Source: Paraburkholderia lycopersici
GTDB lineage: Bacteria; Pseudomonadota; Gammaproteobacteria; Burkholderiales; Burkholderiaceae
DNA: 64,000 bases
Direction of reading: 5' to 3'
Assembly: GCF_900096975.1 (NCBI RefSeq)
Contig: NZ_FMYQ01000024.1
Location: forward strand, 58,161 to 122,160
Part shown: piece after piece, positions 15,564 to 24,160 of the stretch
How the letters are laid out: each line of letters opens with the position of its first letter
Numbering within the stretch: position 1 is the first letter of the stretch
Translations under genes and position numbers: made by a program
The notes under the pieces: model-generated
The model's database searches: none
What the model was told of the DNA's origin: nothing
What the model saw: only the letters and a program-made list of their open reading frames with translations

Positions 15564-16889
15564 ATGGCCCGCAAATCGCATTCGCGTGCGCTCTCGATCT
15601 GGGCCAACGGCGAGCGCGTGGGCACGTGGAGCCTCACGCCCACCGGCGACACCGAGCTGCGCTACGACGACACCTGGAAGCGCTCGGCCCTGGGCCGGCC
15701 GCTTTCGCTTTCGCTGCCGTTCGGCATGGGAGACGCACCGCTGCGCGGCGAGCGCGTTCGCCATTATTTCGACAATCTCCTGCCCGACAGCGAGCCAATA
15801 CGGCGCCGTATCGCGGCGCGCTTTCGCACGGACACGCTCGATGCCTTCGACCTGCTCAAGGCTGTCGGACGCGATTGCGTGGGCGCGGTGCAGTTGCTCG
15901 GCGAAGACGAAACGCCGGGGCGCGTCGACAGGATCGAAGGCACGGCGTTGAGCGATGCCGCCGTCGAACGCTTGTTGCTCGAAACGGCGGGCGCGCTGCC
16001 TGGCGGCGCGCAAGAGGCCGACGATCTGCGTATTTCGCTGGCGGGCGCGCAGGAGAAAACCGCGCTCTTGCGCCACCGCGGTAAATGGTTGCTGCCGCGC
16101 GGCGCCACGCCCACCACGCACATTCTCAAGCTGCCGCTCGGACTGATCGGTCATCGCAAGGTGGACTTCAATACCTCGGTCGAAAACGAATGGCTTTGCC
16201 TGGCATTGCTGAGGGCCTACGGATTGCCCGCTTCGCAGGCGCAGATCATGGCGTTCGGCACGCAGAAAGTGCTGTGCGTCGAGCGTTTCGATCGCGCGCG
16301 CTCGCGCAGCGGCGCGTTGCTGCGCTTGCCGCAGGAGGACTTTTGCCAGGCGCTCGGCGTGCCGCCGCATCGCAAATATGAAGCGCACGGCGGGCCGGGT
16401 GCGCGCGAGATCGCGGGCCTCTTGCGGCAGTCGCTGCAGGCGCGCGACGACATCGAAACTTTTCTCGCCGCTCAAATCGTATTCTGGATGCTCGCCGCGC
16501 CCGATGGCCACGCCAAGAATTTCAGCATCCGCTTGATGCCCGCTGGGCGCTTTCGGCTCGCGCCGCTCTATGACGTCATGTCGATCTGGCCGGTGGAGGG
16601 CGATGGCGGCAATCAGTGGTCGTGGCACAAGGCGTCGCTGGCGATGGCGGTGTGGGGCAAGGCGCGCCACTATCGCATGCGCGACGTGAAGCGCGCGCAT
16701 TTCGACGCCACCGCCCGGCTATGCCACTACGGCCCCGATGCCGCGCCGCTGATCGAGCGCGTGCTCGAACGCACACCCGGCGCGATCGCGGAAGTGGCGT
16801 CCGCGCTGCCCGAAGGCTTCCCGGAGCGCGTGGCCGAGCGGCTCTTCGACGGCTTGCGATTTTCGGCGGAGCGACTCGCGGCGCAATGA
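15564..16889 (+). CDS. hipA: HipA-type serine/threonine kinase toxin
   Basis: A 441-residue toxin kinase. In the E. coli system it phosphorylates glutamyl-tRNA synthetase and induces persistence; relatives hit other synthetases. The N-lobe has RPLSLSLPF and RHYFDNLLPD typical of HipA_N. The kinase core has the Gly-rich loop LAGAQEKTALL, the Lys in THILKLPL, the catalytic motif APDGHAKNFSI (Asp and Asn) and the metal-binding LAPLYDVMS. All key residues are present, so it should be active. ATG 15564 has GGAG 9 nt upstream; GTG 15555 would overlap hipB and lies too close to the Shine-Dalgarno site. The module lies between ssuD and tauD, which are functionally related, so it may be an insertion. 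Confidence 0.92.
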   Translation: MARKSHSRALSIWANGERVGTWSLTPTGDTELRYDDTWKRSALGRPLSLSLPFGMGDAPLRGERVRHYFDNLLPDSEPIRRRIAARFRTDTLDAFDLLKAVGRDCVGAVQLLGEDETPGRVDRIEGTALSDAAVERLLLETAGALPGGAQEADDLRISLAGAQEKTALLRHRGKWLLPRGATPTTHILKLPLGLIGHRKVDFNTSVENEWLCLALLRAYGLPASQAQIMAFGTQKVLCVERFDRARSRSGALLRLPQEDFCQALGVPPHRKYEAHGGPGAREIAGLLRQSLQARDDIETFLAAQIVFWMLAAPDGHAKNFSIRLMPAGRFRLAPLYDVMSIWPVEGDGGNQWSWHKASLAMAVWGKARHYRMRDVKRAHFDATARLCHYGPDAAPLIERVLERTPGAIAEVASALPEGFPERVAERLFDGLRFSAERLAAQ

Positions 16890-17092
16890 TCGCACGATGC
16901 CGCGCCCTGGCGCATCAAGGCGCACCAACGCGGAGAGGCGCGGCGACGGGAATGCAATGACACGCTCATGGCCCTGTATGCCTTAGCAGCGGCTTTATGC
17001 CTTGAACGGATAAACGTATCGGATTTGCTTCGTTGTCAGCTCTGGCGAGCGCACGTAGATTGAGCACTTTGGTATTCCGTAAGGCAAACCGC

Positions 17093-17992
17093 GTGACTAC
17101 GACCGCTTCTGCTGCCGAGCGCACCGCTCAAGATGTGCAACAGCATTTCGACATCCGCGTCTTCGATGCGCCGCTGGGCGCCGAGGTGATCGGCCTCGAT
17201 CTCGCGAAGCCGCTTGGCGAACAGGATTTCGCGCGCCTGCACCGCGCCCACCTCGATCATCACGTGCTGGTCTTTCGCGATCAGCACATCACGCCTGAGC
17301 AGCAGATCGCCTTCTCGCGGCGCTTCGGGCCGCTGCAGATCCACGTGCTGCGCCAGTTCGCGCTGCACGGCCATCCCGAGATCCTGATCGTCTCGAACAT
17401 CGTCGAAAACGGCAAGCCGGTGGGTCTTGGCGACGCGGGTCGCTTGTGGCACTCGGACCTCTCTTACAAGGAGAAGCCGAGCCTCGGCTCGATGCTGCAC
17501 GCGCAGGAACTGCCCGCGGAAGGCGGCGATACGCTGTTCGCCAACATGCATCTCGCGTGGGACAGGCTGCCCGCACATCTGCTCCGCGCGGTCGACGGGC
17601 GGCGCGCCGAGCATACCTATCTCGCGCGCTACGCCGAACTGCAGGCGCGCAGTTCGTGGCGGCCGAACCTTTCCGCCGAGCAGATCGCCCAGGTGAAGCC
17701 GGTCGTGCATCCGGTGGTCCGCACGCACCCGGAAACGGGCCGCAAGGCGCTCTTCGTGAGCGAGCACTTCACGACGCGTATCGTCGATTTGCCCGAGGAC
17801 GAAAGCCGCGCGCTGCTCGACGAGCTGTTCGCGCACAGCGTACGCCCGGAGTACCAGTACCGGCACGTCTGGCGCGAACACGACATGGTGTTCTGGGACA
17901 ACCGCTCGCTCATGCATCTCGCTGCGGGCACGCCCGACCATCTGCGTCGCAAGCTCTATCGCACCACGATCGAAGGCGACTCGCCGTTCTGA
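17093..17992 (+). CDS. tauD: Fe(II)/2-oxoglutarate dioxygenase, TauD family
   Basis: A 299-residue enzyme expected to release sulfite from taurine or a related sulfonate or sulfate ester using 2-oxoglutarate and O2. The iron triad is visible: His and Asp in LWHSDLSY, and the distal His in NRSLMHLAAG. The 2-oxoglutarate-binding Arg is in HLRRKLYRTTI. Other family parts are GAEVIGLDLAKPL, HHVLVFRDQHI and SRRFGPLQ. The GTG at 17093 is preferred since AAGG lies 8 nt upstream; TTG 17033 would add 20 residues. The following genes encode a NitT/TauT-type transporter, so this is a sulfonate operon. The true substrate could also be an alkyl sulfate (AtsK type). Confidence 0.88.
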   Translation: MTTTASAAERTAQDVQQHFDIRVFDAPLGAEVIGLDLAKPLGEQDFARLHRAHLDHHVLVFRDQHITPEQQIAFSRRFGPLQIHVLRQFALHGHPEILIVSNIVENGKPVGLGDAGRLWHSDLSYKEKPSLGSMLHAQELPAEGGDTLFANMHLAWDRLPAHLLRAVDGRRAEHTYLARYAELQARSSWRPNLSAEQIAQVKPVVHPVVRTHPETGRKALFVSEHFTTRIVDLPEDESRALLDELFAHSVRPEYQYRHVWREHDMVFWDNRSLMHLAAGTPDHLRRKLYRTTIEGDSPF

Positions 17993-18055
17993 GTGGCGCG
18001 GCCCGCGCGGCTTGTCCGCCGCGCGCTTCCAGCACGAAAATCACGGGGTATCCGC

Positions 18056-19111
18056 ATGCCGTTTCCACTTCGCGCCGCGCTCGCACGCGGCACGCACGCG
18101 TTGCGCCGCGTCGCAGCGCTATCCGTTTCCGCCGCGCTGGCCGCGGCCGCGCTGGGTGCCGCGCAGCCGGCGCGCGCCGAGGGCGCGATCCGTATCGCCG
18201 AGCAGTTCGGCGTCGTGTATCTGATGCTCAACGTCGCGCGCGACCAGCACTTTATCGAGCAGGAGGGCCACAAGGCCGGGATCGACATCAAGGTGGACTG
18301 GGTGCGGCTGTCGGGCGGCGCGGCCGTCAACGATGCGCTGCTCTCGGGCGCAGTGGACATCGCAGGCGCGGGAGTCGGCCCGCTGCTAACCGTGTGGGAC
18401 CGCACGCACGGGCGCCAGAACGTGAAGGGCGTCGCCTCGCTCGGCAACCTGCCGTATTACCTCGTGAGCACCGATCCGAACGTGAAGACCATTGCGGACT
18501 TCACGGGTAAGGACCGCATCGCGGTTCCGGCGGTGGGCGTTTCCGTGCAGTCGCGCGTGCTGCAGTACGCAACGGCGAAGCAGTGGGGCGACAAGCAGTT
18601 CGATCGCCTCGACAAGCTCACGCAGGCCATTCCGCATCCGGACGCGGCCGCCGCGCTCATTGCCAACAGCAGCGTGATAACGGCGCATTTCGGCAATCCG
18701 CCGTTCCAGCAGCAGGAACTGGCGGCCAATCCCAAGGCCCATATCGTCCTCAACTCATACGACGTTCTCGGCGGCCCGAGTTCGGCGACGGTGCTGTACA
18801 CAACGGAGAAGTTCCGCGACGAGAACCCGAAGACGTATCGCGCCTTCGTCGCGGCGCTCGCCGACGCAGCCCGTCTCATCTCGGCGGATCCCGAGAAGGC
18901 GGCGGACATCTACATACGCGTGAACGACTCGAAGATCGATCGCAGCCTGCTGCTGAAGATCCTGCGCGACCCGCAGGTGCAGTTCAAGACGGCGCCGCAG
19001 AACACGCTGGGCCTCGCGCAGTTCATGTATCGCACGGGCGCAATCCGCAACGAGCCGAAGTCCTGGCGCGATTATTTCTTCGACGACCCCGCCACGGCCG
19101 GCGGCAGTTGA
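18056..19111 (+). CDS. ABC transporter periplasmic binding protein, NitT/TauT (sulfonate) family
   Basis: A 351-residue protein. The signal peptide covers about residues 1-42 (LSVSAALAAAALGAAQPARA, with a likely cut after ARA). The mature part is an NMT1/SsuA-like binding protein: IRIAEQFGVVYLMLNVARDQHFIEQEG, the sulfonate-family VRLSGGAAVNDALLSGAVDIAGAGVGPLL, KTIADFTGKDRIAVP, and later SATVLYTTEKFRDENPKTYRAFV. It should capture a sulfonate or similar anion in the periplasm and deliver it to the ATPase/permease pair downstream. The 124-bp gap to the ATPase gene is unusually long for this operon type. ATG 18056 is the start that gives a proper signal peptide. Confidence 0.87.
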   Translation: MPFPLRAALARGTHALRRVAALSVSAALAAAALGAAQPARAEGAIRIAEQFGVVYLMLNVARDQHFIEQEGHKAGIDIKVDWVRLSGGAAVNDALLSGAVDIAGAGVGPLLTVWDRTHGRQNVKGVASLGNLPYYLVSTDPNVKTIADFTGKDRIAVPAVGVSVQSRVLQYATAKQWGDKQFDRLDKLTQAIPHPDAAAALIANSSVITAHFGNPPFQQQELAANPKAHIVLNSYDVLGGPSSATVLYTTEKFRDENPKTYRAFVAALADAARLISADPEKAADIYIRVNDSKIDRSLLLKILRDPQVQFKTAPQNTLGLAQFMYRTGAIRNEPKSWRDYFFDDPATAGGS

Positions 19112-19235
19112 GCATCCCCGCTGGAACGGCGTAATCCATGCTTATGCGTCGCCGTGTATTGAATATGTCGATTCATTGGTTGGGATGCGTCGCGGCTGCC
19201 CGTATGTTGGCGTTTTATCCGCTGGATTTCCAATT

Positions 19236-20180
19236 GTGAACGTCAACACGTCCGGATACTGGGAGCAAACGCCGCTCGCGCGTCGCGGGTCGAACGCCGC
19301 TTCGGCGCCGGCCGGCGACGCCGAAGCGGGCTTGCGGCGCGGTCCGGCTGCCGCACCGCGCCGCGAGGCGGCGTCCAGTCAACGGCTGCTCGCCATCGAG
19401 GGCGTGAGCCTCGAGTACCGCAACCGCGAGCGCATCGTGCGCGCAACGCACGAAGTGAGCTTCGACGTGTACGGGAGCGACCGCTTCGTGCTGCTCGGCC
19501 CCTCGGGCTGCGGGAAGTCCACGCTGCTCAAGGCGATTGCAGGGTTCATCGAACCTGTGTCCGGAACCGTCGCGCTCGACGGTCGGACAGTGCGTGGCCC
19601 CGGTCCCGATCGCGTGGTCGTGTTTCAGGAGTTCGACCAGTTGCCGCCCTGGAAGACGGTGGTCGAAAACATCGCCTTCCCGTTGCGCATCGCGCGCAAA
19701 CTCTCGCGCGGCGAAGCGCGATCGCGGGCCTTGCATTATCTCGACAAAGTCGGCCTGGCCGCGTTCGCCGACGCTTATCCGCACACGCTTTCAGGCGGCA
19801 TGAAGCAGCGCGTGGCGATCGCCCGCGCGCTCGCCATGCAACCGCGCGTGCTGCTCATGGACGAACCGTTCGCCGCACTCGATGCGCTGACCCGGCGCAA
19901 GATGCAGGAAGAGTTGCTGCGCCTGTGGGAGGACGAACGCTTCACGCTGCTCTTCGTCACGCACTCCATCGAAGAGGCGCTGGTGGTGGGCAACCGCATT
20001 CTGCTGCTCTCACCGCATCCGGGACGGGTGCGCGCGGAACTCAACAGTCACGTCTATACGCATGCGAGCACCGGCGACGACGCCTTTCGCGCGAGCGTCG
20101 CACGCATTCATCGCATGCTGTTCGATACCGAGGAGGGCGCCCCAGCCTTGGCCGGAACGGTCGCGGAGGGTCGCGCATGA
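19236..20180 (+). CDS. ABC transporter ATPase, NitT/TauT (sulfonate) family
   Basis: The nucleotide-binding subunit, about 314 residues. Walker A is GPSGCGKST, the Q-loop lies in VVFQEFDQLPPW, the signature is LSGGMKQR, Walker B is VLLMDEPFAALD and the H-loop is FVTHS. About 48 residues before the ABC domain are alanine/arginine-rich and low in complexity, so the start is uncertain; GTG 19236 is a compromise and TTG 19176 or ATG 19185 are alternatives. None has a good Shine-Dalgarno site. The stop overlaps the permease ATG (ATGA), so the two are translationally coupled. It powers uptake of the substrate bound by the 18056 product. Confidence 0.87.
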   Translation: MNVNTSGYWEQTPLARRGSNAASAPAGDAEAGLRRGPAAAPRREAASSQRLLAIEGVSLEYRNRERIVRATHEVSFDVYGSDRFVLLGPSGCGKSTLLKAIAGFIEPVSGTVALDGRTVRGPGPDRVVVFQEFDQLPPWKTVVENIAFPLRIARKLSRGEARSRALHYLDKVGLAAFADAYPHTLSGGMKQRVAIARALAMQPRVLLMDEPFAALDALTRRKMQEELLRLWEDERFTLLFVTHSIEEALVVGNRILLLSPHPGRVRAELNSHVYTHASTGDDAFRASVARIHRMLFDTEEGAPALAGTVAEGRA

Positions 20181-21064
20181 GCACGCCGAACCGCGCATTG
20201 CCTCCGCTGCCGCCCGTGCGCGCCGAGTACGAGCACGCGCTGCAACCCGCGCCGCCCGGCGGCGACTCGGTTACGCTGCCGCTCGCGCGGCGTCTCGCCG
20301 ACGCAAGCTGGCTCCGGCGCACGGTCATCGCGCTCCTGCTGATCGCGGCGTGGGAGATCACCGCCCGCATCGTCGATAACGACCTGCTGGTACCCACGTT
20401 CGGCGCTACGCTCGCGGCATTCGTCCAGGGCATCCTGAGCGGCGAACTGCTCGAGAAGACCGCCATCTCGCTGTCTATGCTGTTGCGAGGCTATGCGATC
20501 GGGGTGGTGCTCGCTTTCGCGCTCACGGCGCTCGCGGTGTCGACGCGCACGGGCCGCGACCTGCTGTCGATGCTGACAGCGATGTTCAACCCATTGCCGT
20601 CGATTGCGTTGCTGCCGATCGCGTTGCTCTGGTTCGGGCTCGGTACCGGCAGCCTCCTCTTCGTGCTCGTTCACGCGGTGCTCTGGCCGCTGGCGCTCAA
20701 CATGTACACGGGATTTCTCGGCGTGCCCGCCACACTCAGGATGGCGGGGCGAAACTACGGGCTGACCGGGCTGCGCCACGTCACGCTCATTCTCGTTCCG
20801 GCAGCGTTGCCGTCGATCATCGCGGGACTGCGTGTGGGCTGGGCCTTCGCATGGCGCACGCTGATCGCCGCCGAACTCGTGTTCGGGGCAAGCGCGGGGC
20901 AGGGCGGGCTGGGCTGGTACATCTTCCAGAACCGCAATGAGCTCTATACCGACCGCGTGTTTGCAGGGCTCGCAGCCGTCATCATCATTGGGCTGCTCGT
21001 CGAACATCTCGTCTTCGATACGCTCGAACGCCTGACCGTGAGGCGCTGGGGCGTGCAGCAATGA
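20177..21064 (+). CDS. ABC transporter permease, NitT/TauT (sulfonate) family
   Basis: A 295-residue inner-membrane permease of the BPD_transp_1 type with about six membrane helices. The first is about residues 49-62 (TVIALLLIAAWEI). The EAA-like loop is MAGRNYGLTGLRHVTLILVPAALPSIIAGLRVGWAFAWRTLIAAEL (in part), with FGASAGQGGLGWYIFQNRN after it, typical of SsuC/TauC. The N-terminal 48 residues are cytoplasmic and proline-rich. It is coupled to the ATPase gene by a 4-nt overlap. With the binding protein and ATPase it forms a complete importer. Confidence 0.9.
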   Translation: MSTPNRALPPLPPVRAEYEHALQPAPPGGDSVTLPLARRLADASWLRRTVIALLLIAAWEITARIVDNDLLVPTFGATLAAFVQGILSGELLEKTAISLSMLLRGYAIGVVLAFALTALAVSTRTGRDLLSMLTAMFNPLPSIALLPIALLWFGLGTGSLLFVLVHAVLWPLALNMYTGFLGVPATLRMAGRNYGLTGLRHVTLILVPAALPSIIAGLRVGWAFAWRTLIAAELVFGASAGQGGLGWYIFQNRNELYTDRVFAGLAAVIIIGLLVEHLVFDTLERLTVRRWGVQQ

Positions 21065-21281
21065 CGGCGGCGCCGACCGGTGCTGCCGCCGCGCCGGGAG
21101 CCGTGGCGTGATGCATTCGGGCACCGCGGGCGTGCGATATATGCAAAGACGAATAAGTCATTTTTAATTCAATCCGACGGACTCCATACTAAATATCACA
21201 TGCGCGCGGCAACGGGGCCGACGCGCGGGTTCTCCATCAACGTCTGCAAACAACGATCAACAATCAGGCAGGGGGCAGATC

Positions 21282-22694
21282 ATGAGTCATACATCGGTTG
21301 CCGGTAACGCCGGCAATGGCGCGGCCGCCGTGCGGGAGCGCCGCCGGCCTTTTGGAACCGAGGATTGGTGGGCAGTGGCCGTGGGGCTCTTCGCGATCGT
21401 CGTCGCATACGCACTGTTCGCTTCGGGCGGCAGTATCAAGACGCTCGCCGTGGCGCCGGCCCGATGGTCGGATTTCGGCGCGCTGGCTCACGACTTTGCC
21501 GCGCACGCGGGAAACTATCTCGCGCTTTTCGCCGCATTCGCCGTCGTTTTTTCCATCGCGATCGCGGCGCTCGGTTTGCCGGTCGTGCGGTTCATATTGG
21601 GATTCGCGGTCGTATTCGTGGTGTCGGCGTTGATCTTCGCGCTCGGCGCGTGGAGCCAGGCGAGCCGCTACAACCTCGAACCGCCGCTGATTGCGCTGGC
21701 GTTGGGGCTAATCGTTTCGAACGTGTTCGCGGTGCCGGCGTGGCTCGCGCCCGCATTGCGCGTGGAGTTCTACATCAAGGTCGGCATCGTGCTGCTCGGC
21801 GCAACGCTGCCGCTCACGCTGATCGTGTGGGCCGGACCGGTGGCCATCGGACAGGCGACGATCGTTTCGCTCGCGACGTTCTTCGTGATCTACGGCGTGG
21901 CGCGCGCATTGAAGATCGATCAACGCTTCGCGGCGGTGCTCGGCGTGGGCGGCGCGGTGTGCGGCGTATCGGCGGCCATCGCGATCGCTGGCGCGGTACG
22001 CGCGCGCCGCGAGCAGGCGTCGGTGGCGATTACTCTCGTGGTGGTCTGGGCCATCGTGATGGTGTTCGCATTGCCCGCGCTCTCGCGTGCGCTCGGACTG
22101 CCAACAGGCGTCGCGGGCGCGTGGATCGGCACCTCTGAGTTCGCGGATGCCGCAGGCATCGCGGCTGCCCAGGCATACGGCGACTTCGCGCGCCACACGG
22201 CGGGCGCGGTGGCCGGCGCGCCTGACGCCTCGCTGCAGGCGTTCGTGTTGATGAAAGTGGTGGGGCGCGACATCTGGATCGGCATCTGGGCTTTCGTGCT
22301 TGCGATCGTGGCCACCACACGCTGGGATCGCGAGGAAGGTGCCGAGGTCGAGGCGAAGACGAGCGCGAAAGAGATCTGGACGCGCTTCCCGAAGTTCGTG
22401 ATCGGTTTCGTGATCGCGTCGGCGCTGGTCACCTGGGTCGCGTCGCACTATACGCTGGCCGAATATCGCAGTGTCGTCACGCCTGCGTTCGTTGCGCCGA
22501 TCGTCGCATTGCGCACGTGGGCCTTCACGTTCTGCTTTCTCAGCATCGGCTTGACAACGCGCTTCGGTGCGCTTTCGTCGACCGGACTCAAACCGCTGGC
22601 GGCATTCACGGCCGGGGTGGTGGTGAACGTGGCGATCGGCTACGCGCTTTCGGTGCACGTGTTCGCGCCGTATTGGCTCACGCTCGGACAATGA
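21282..22694 (+). CDS. yeiH: YeiH family (UPF0324) membrane protein, putative sulfate/sulfite exporter
   Basis: A 470-residue integral membrane protein with about 11-12 hydrophobic helices. Characteristic YeiH parts are LGLIVSNVFAVPAWLAPAL, YIKVGIVLLGATLPL, GVGGAVCGVSAAIAI, GAWIGTSEFADAAGIAAAQAYG and the C-terminal FCFLSIGLTTRFGAL. Databases call the family putative sulfate exporters; direct evidence is thin. Its place right after the TauD and ABC transporter genes fits removal of excess sulfite or sulfate formed by desulfonation. It starts with GGGGGCAG before the ATG. The N-terminus is about 100 residues longer than short YeiH proteins, with two extra predicted helices (about 32-48 and 80-125). 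Confidence 0.87.
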   Translation: MSHTSVAGNAGNGAAAVRERRRPFGTEDWWAVAVGLFAIVVAYALFASGGSIKTLAVAPARWSDFGALAHDFAAHAGNYLALFAAFAVVFSIAIAALGLPVVRFILGFAVVFVVSALIFALGAWSQASRYNLEPPLIALALGLIVSNVFAVPAWLAPALRVEFYIKVGIVLLGATLPLTLIVWAGPVAIGQATIVSLATFFVIYGVARALKIDQRFAAVLGVGGAVCGVSAAIAIAGAVRARREQASVAITLVVVWAIVMVFALPALSRALGLPTGVAGAWIGTSEFADAAGIAAAQAYGDFARHTAGAVAGAPDASLQAFVLMKVVGRDIWIGIWAFVLAIVATTRWDREEGAEVEAKTSAKEIWTRFPKFVIGFVIASALVTWVASHYTLAEYRSVVTPAFVAPIVALRTWAFTFCFLSIGLTTRFGALSSTGLKPLAAFTAGVVVNVAIGYALSVHVFAPYWLTLGQ

Positions 22695-22933
22695 GCGCCG
22701 ACGACCGGGCTGCGGAAGCGGCCGGCGAGCATCCGCCCGTTGCCGGGCAATGCATGCGCTGCGTGCATTGGGCCGATGACCTCGTGCTGCTCGAAGCGCG
22801 CATAGCGGGGCTCGCTTCGCTGGGTTCGGCTTACGGTGCGAGCATTGGCGCGAACCGGTTGTGCCTGCGCCTCGATCGCCTGACGCTGCCCGGCGACCGT
22901 TGCGGGGCGTTCGAAGCCGCGAAGCGCCGTTGA
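22691..22933 (+). CDS. Small four-cysteine hypothetical protein (80 aa)
   Basis: I do not recognise a family. The ATG overlaps the yeiH stop (ATGA), so it is translationally coupled and likely functionally linked. It has four cysteines: CMRC at residues 21-24, then Cys58 and Cys71, in a C-x2-C...C...C pattern suited to one zinc or iron-sulfur site. It is soluble, with no signal peptide. A role as a small metal- or sulfite-responsive partner of YeiH is speculation. The frame is open upstream inside yeiH but has no start with a better context. Confidence 0.6.
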   Translation: MSADDRAAEAAGEHPPVAGQCMRCVHWADDLVLLEARIAGLASLGSAYGASIGANRLCLRLDRLTLPGDRCGAFEAAKRR

Positions 22934-23045
22934 CATCGTGGCGTAGCCTCGCGCGGGTCATGGATGCGCGTGCGAAAAGCGCACACAGGGCACGATTCAT
23001 CCGAGGCCAGCCCCGGCCGTGTCGTGACGATGCCGCGGCACCTCG

Positions 23046-23966
23046 TCACGATTTCGTTTTCTTCGCCGGAAGCCACGCTTGCGGCTCGGCATACATTTCC
23101 TTGACCAGCTGCTTCACCAGATCGACGTAAACCGAATTGTCGTTGACGCGGTGATTCAGGATGATCGGTGAAGTCGCATGGTCGCTGTCTATCAAACGAT
23201 AGTGCACGTCCTGACGTATTTGACGCGCTGACGCAGGGATCACGCACACGCCGAACTCGGCCGCGACCAGACCCAGCGCCGTCTGAATTTCCCGCACCTC
23301 CAGTACTTCGCCCGGTTGCACACCATCGCCGTGCAACACGTTCAACACCTGATCGGCGAAACCGGGACGCGGCTCCTTCGGATAGACAATCAGCTTTTGT
23401 CCCGCCAGTTGCTCAATGGGTATCGGCGTCGATTCCGTTGCCATGTCGGACCCGATCGGCACGACGACGGCAAGCGGCTCTTCGCGAAGGACGATGCCTG
23501 CCACGTTGGGGTCGCTATGGCGCACGCGTCCAAAGCCGATATCGATCCGGCCTTCCTTCAGCGCCTGAATCTGCTGAACCGACATGAGCTCGACCATCTG
23601 GATGTCGAGTTCCGGCGCGTGCTGACGCAGCTTGCGCATGAGCGTTGGCAATCCTGAATATAAAACCGAAGCGACGAAACCGATCGACAGCACGGTGCGA
23701 TGGTGCAGTCCCACGTGCTTTGCGGCCGTTTGCAATTGCTCCACGCGCCCGAGAATCTGCATCGCCTGCTCGTAGACGAGACGGCCTGCGTCCGTCGTGC
23801 GAACCGGGCGCGTGTTGCGAATCAGAAGCGGCACGCCGATCTCCTGTTCGAGCAACTGAATCTGCCGGCTCAGCGGCGGTTGAGCAATGCGAAGCTGCTC
23901 TGCGGCGCGCGTGAAATTGCGCTCGCGGACAACGGCGACGAAGTAACGAAGCTGGCGGAGGTCCAT
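23046..23966 (-). CDS. LysR-type regulator, CatR/BenM-like
   Basis: A 306-residue regulator, divergent from the cat-ben genes. The N-terminal helix-turn-helix is about residues 1-60 (MDLRQLRYFVAVVRERNFTR, then LRIAQPPLSRQIQLLEQEIG). The rest is a LysR effector domain with GFVASVLYSGLPTLMRKLR and RIDIGFGRVRHSDPNV, as in CatM, BenM and CatR, which respond to cis,cis-muconate and in some cases benzoate. The ATG at 23966 is chosen to match the family start MDLRQL. Two boxes of the ATAC-N7-GTAT type lie in the intergenic region. It probably activates catBCA and benABCDE and represses itself. Confidence 0.9.
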   Translation of the reverse strand: MDLRQLRYFVAVVRERNFTRAAEQLRIAQPPLSRQIQLLEQEIGVPLLIRNTRPVRTTDAGRLVYEQAMQILGRVEQLQTAAKHVGLHHRTVLSIGFVASVLYSGLPTLMRKLRQHAPELDIQMVELMSVQQIQALKEGRIDIGFGRVRHSDPNVAGIVLREEPLAVVVPIGSDMATESTPIPIEQLAGQKLIVYPKEPRPGFADQVLNVLHGDGVQPGEVLEVREIQTALGLVAAEFGVCVIPASARQIRQDVHYRLIDSDHATSPIILNHRVNDNSVYVDLVKQLVKEMYAEPQAWLPAKKTKS

Positions 23967-23998
23967 GGTTCGATCCCAAAAGAAGCATCCCATTCTCG

Positions 23999-24013
23999 AT
24001 ACTCAGAGAATAT
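23999..24013. promoter_or_regulatory. LysR-type box (ATAC-N7-ATAT), probable autoregulatory site
   Basis: ATACTCAGAGAATAT differs from the BenM/CatM consensus ATAC-N7-GTAT at one position. It lies 33 bp upstream of the regulator start. Confidence 0.5.
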
Positions 24014-24059
24014 GATGCGCCGCAATATCGGCTTTACTGTGGCCGGTTAAGGCGATTCT

Positions 24060-24125
24060 ATATTATAAAGGTATCGAACTGGATTCAAATAGTATTGGAC
24101 TCCACGAATCTGCGGCGTGTATAAA
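24060..24125 (+). promoter_or_regulatory. cat operon activator site and promoter
   Basis: ATATTATAAAGGTAT (24060-24074) is ATAT-N7-GTAT, one mismatch from the BenM/CatM box. TTGGAC (24095-24100) and TATAAA (24120-24125) could be -35 and -10 with a long 19-bp spacer. A start near 24132 would place the box centre at about -65, the usual LysR recognition site. Confidence 0.5.
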
Positions 24126-24160
24126 ACGGCCATATCTTCTTCACTTCCGCAGCATTCGAC

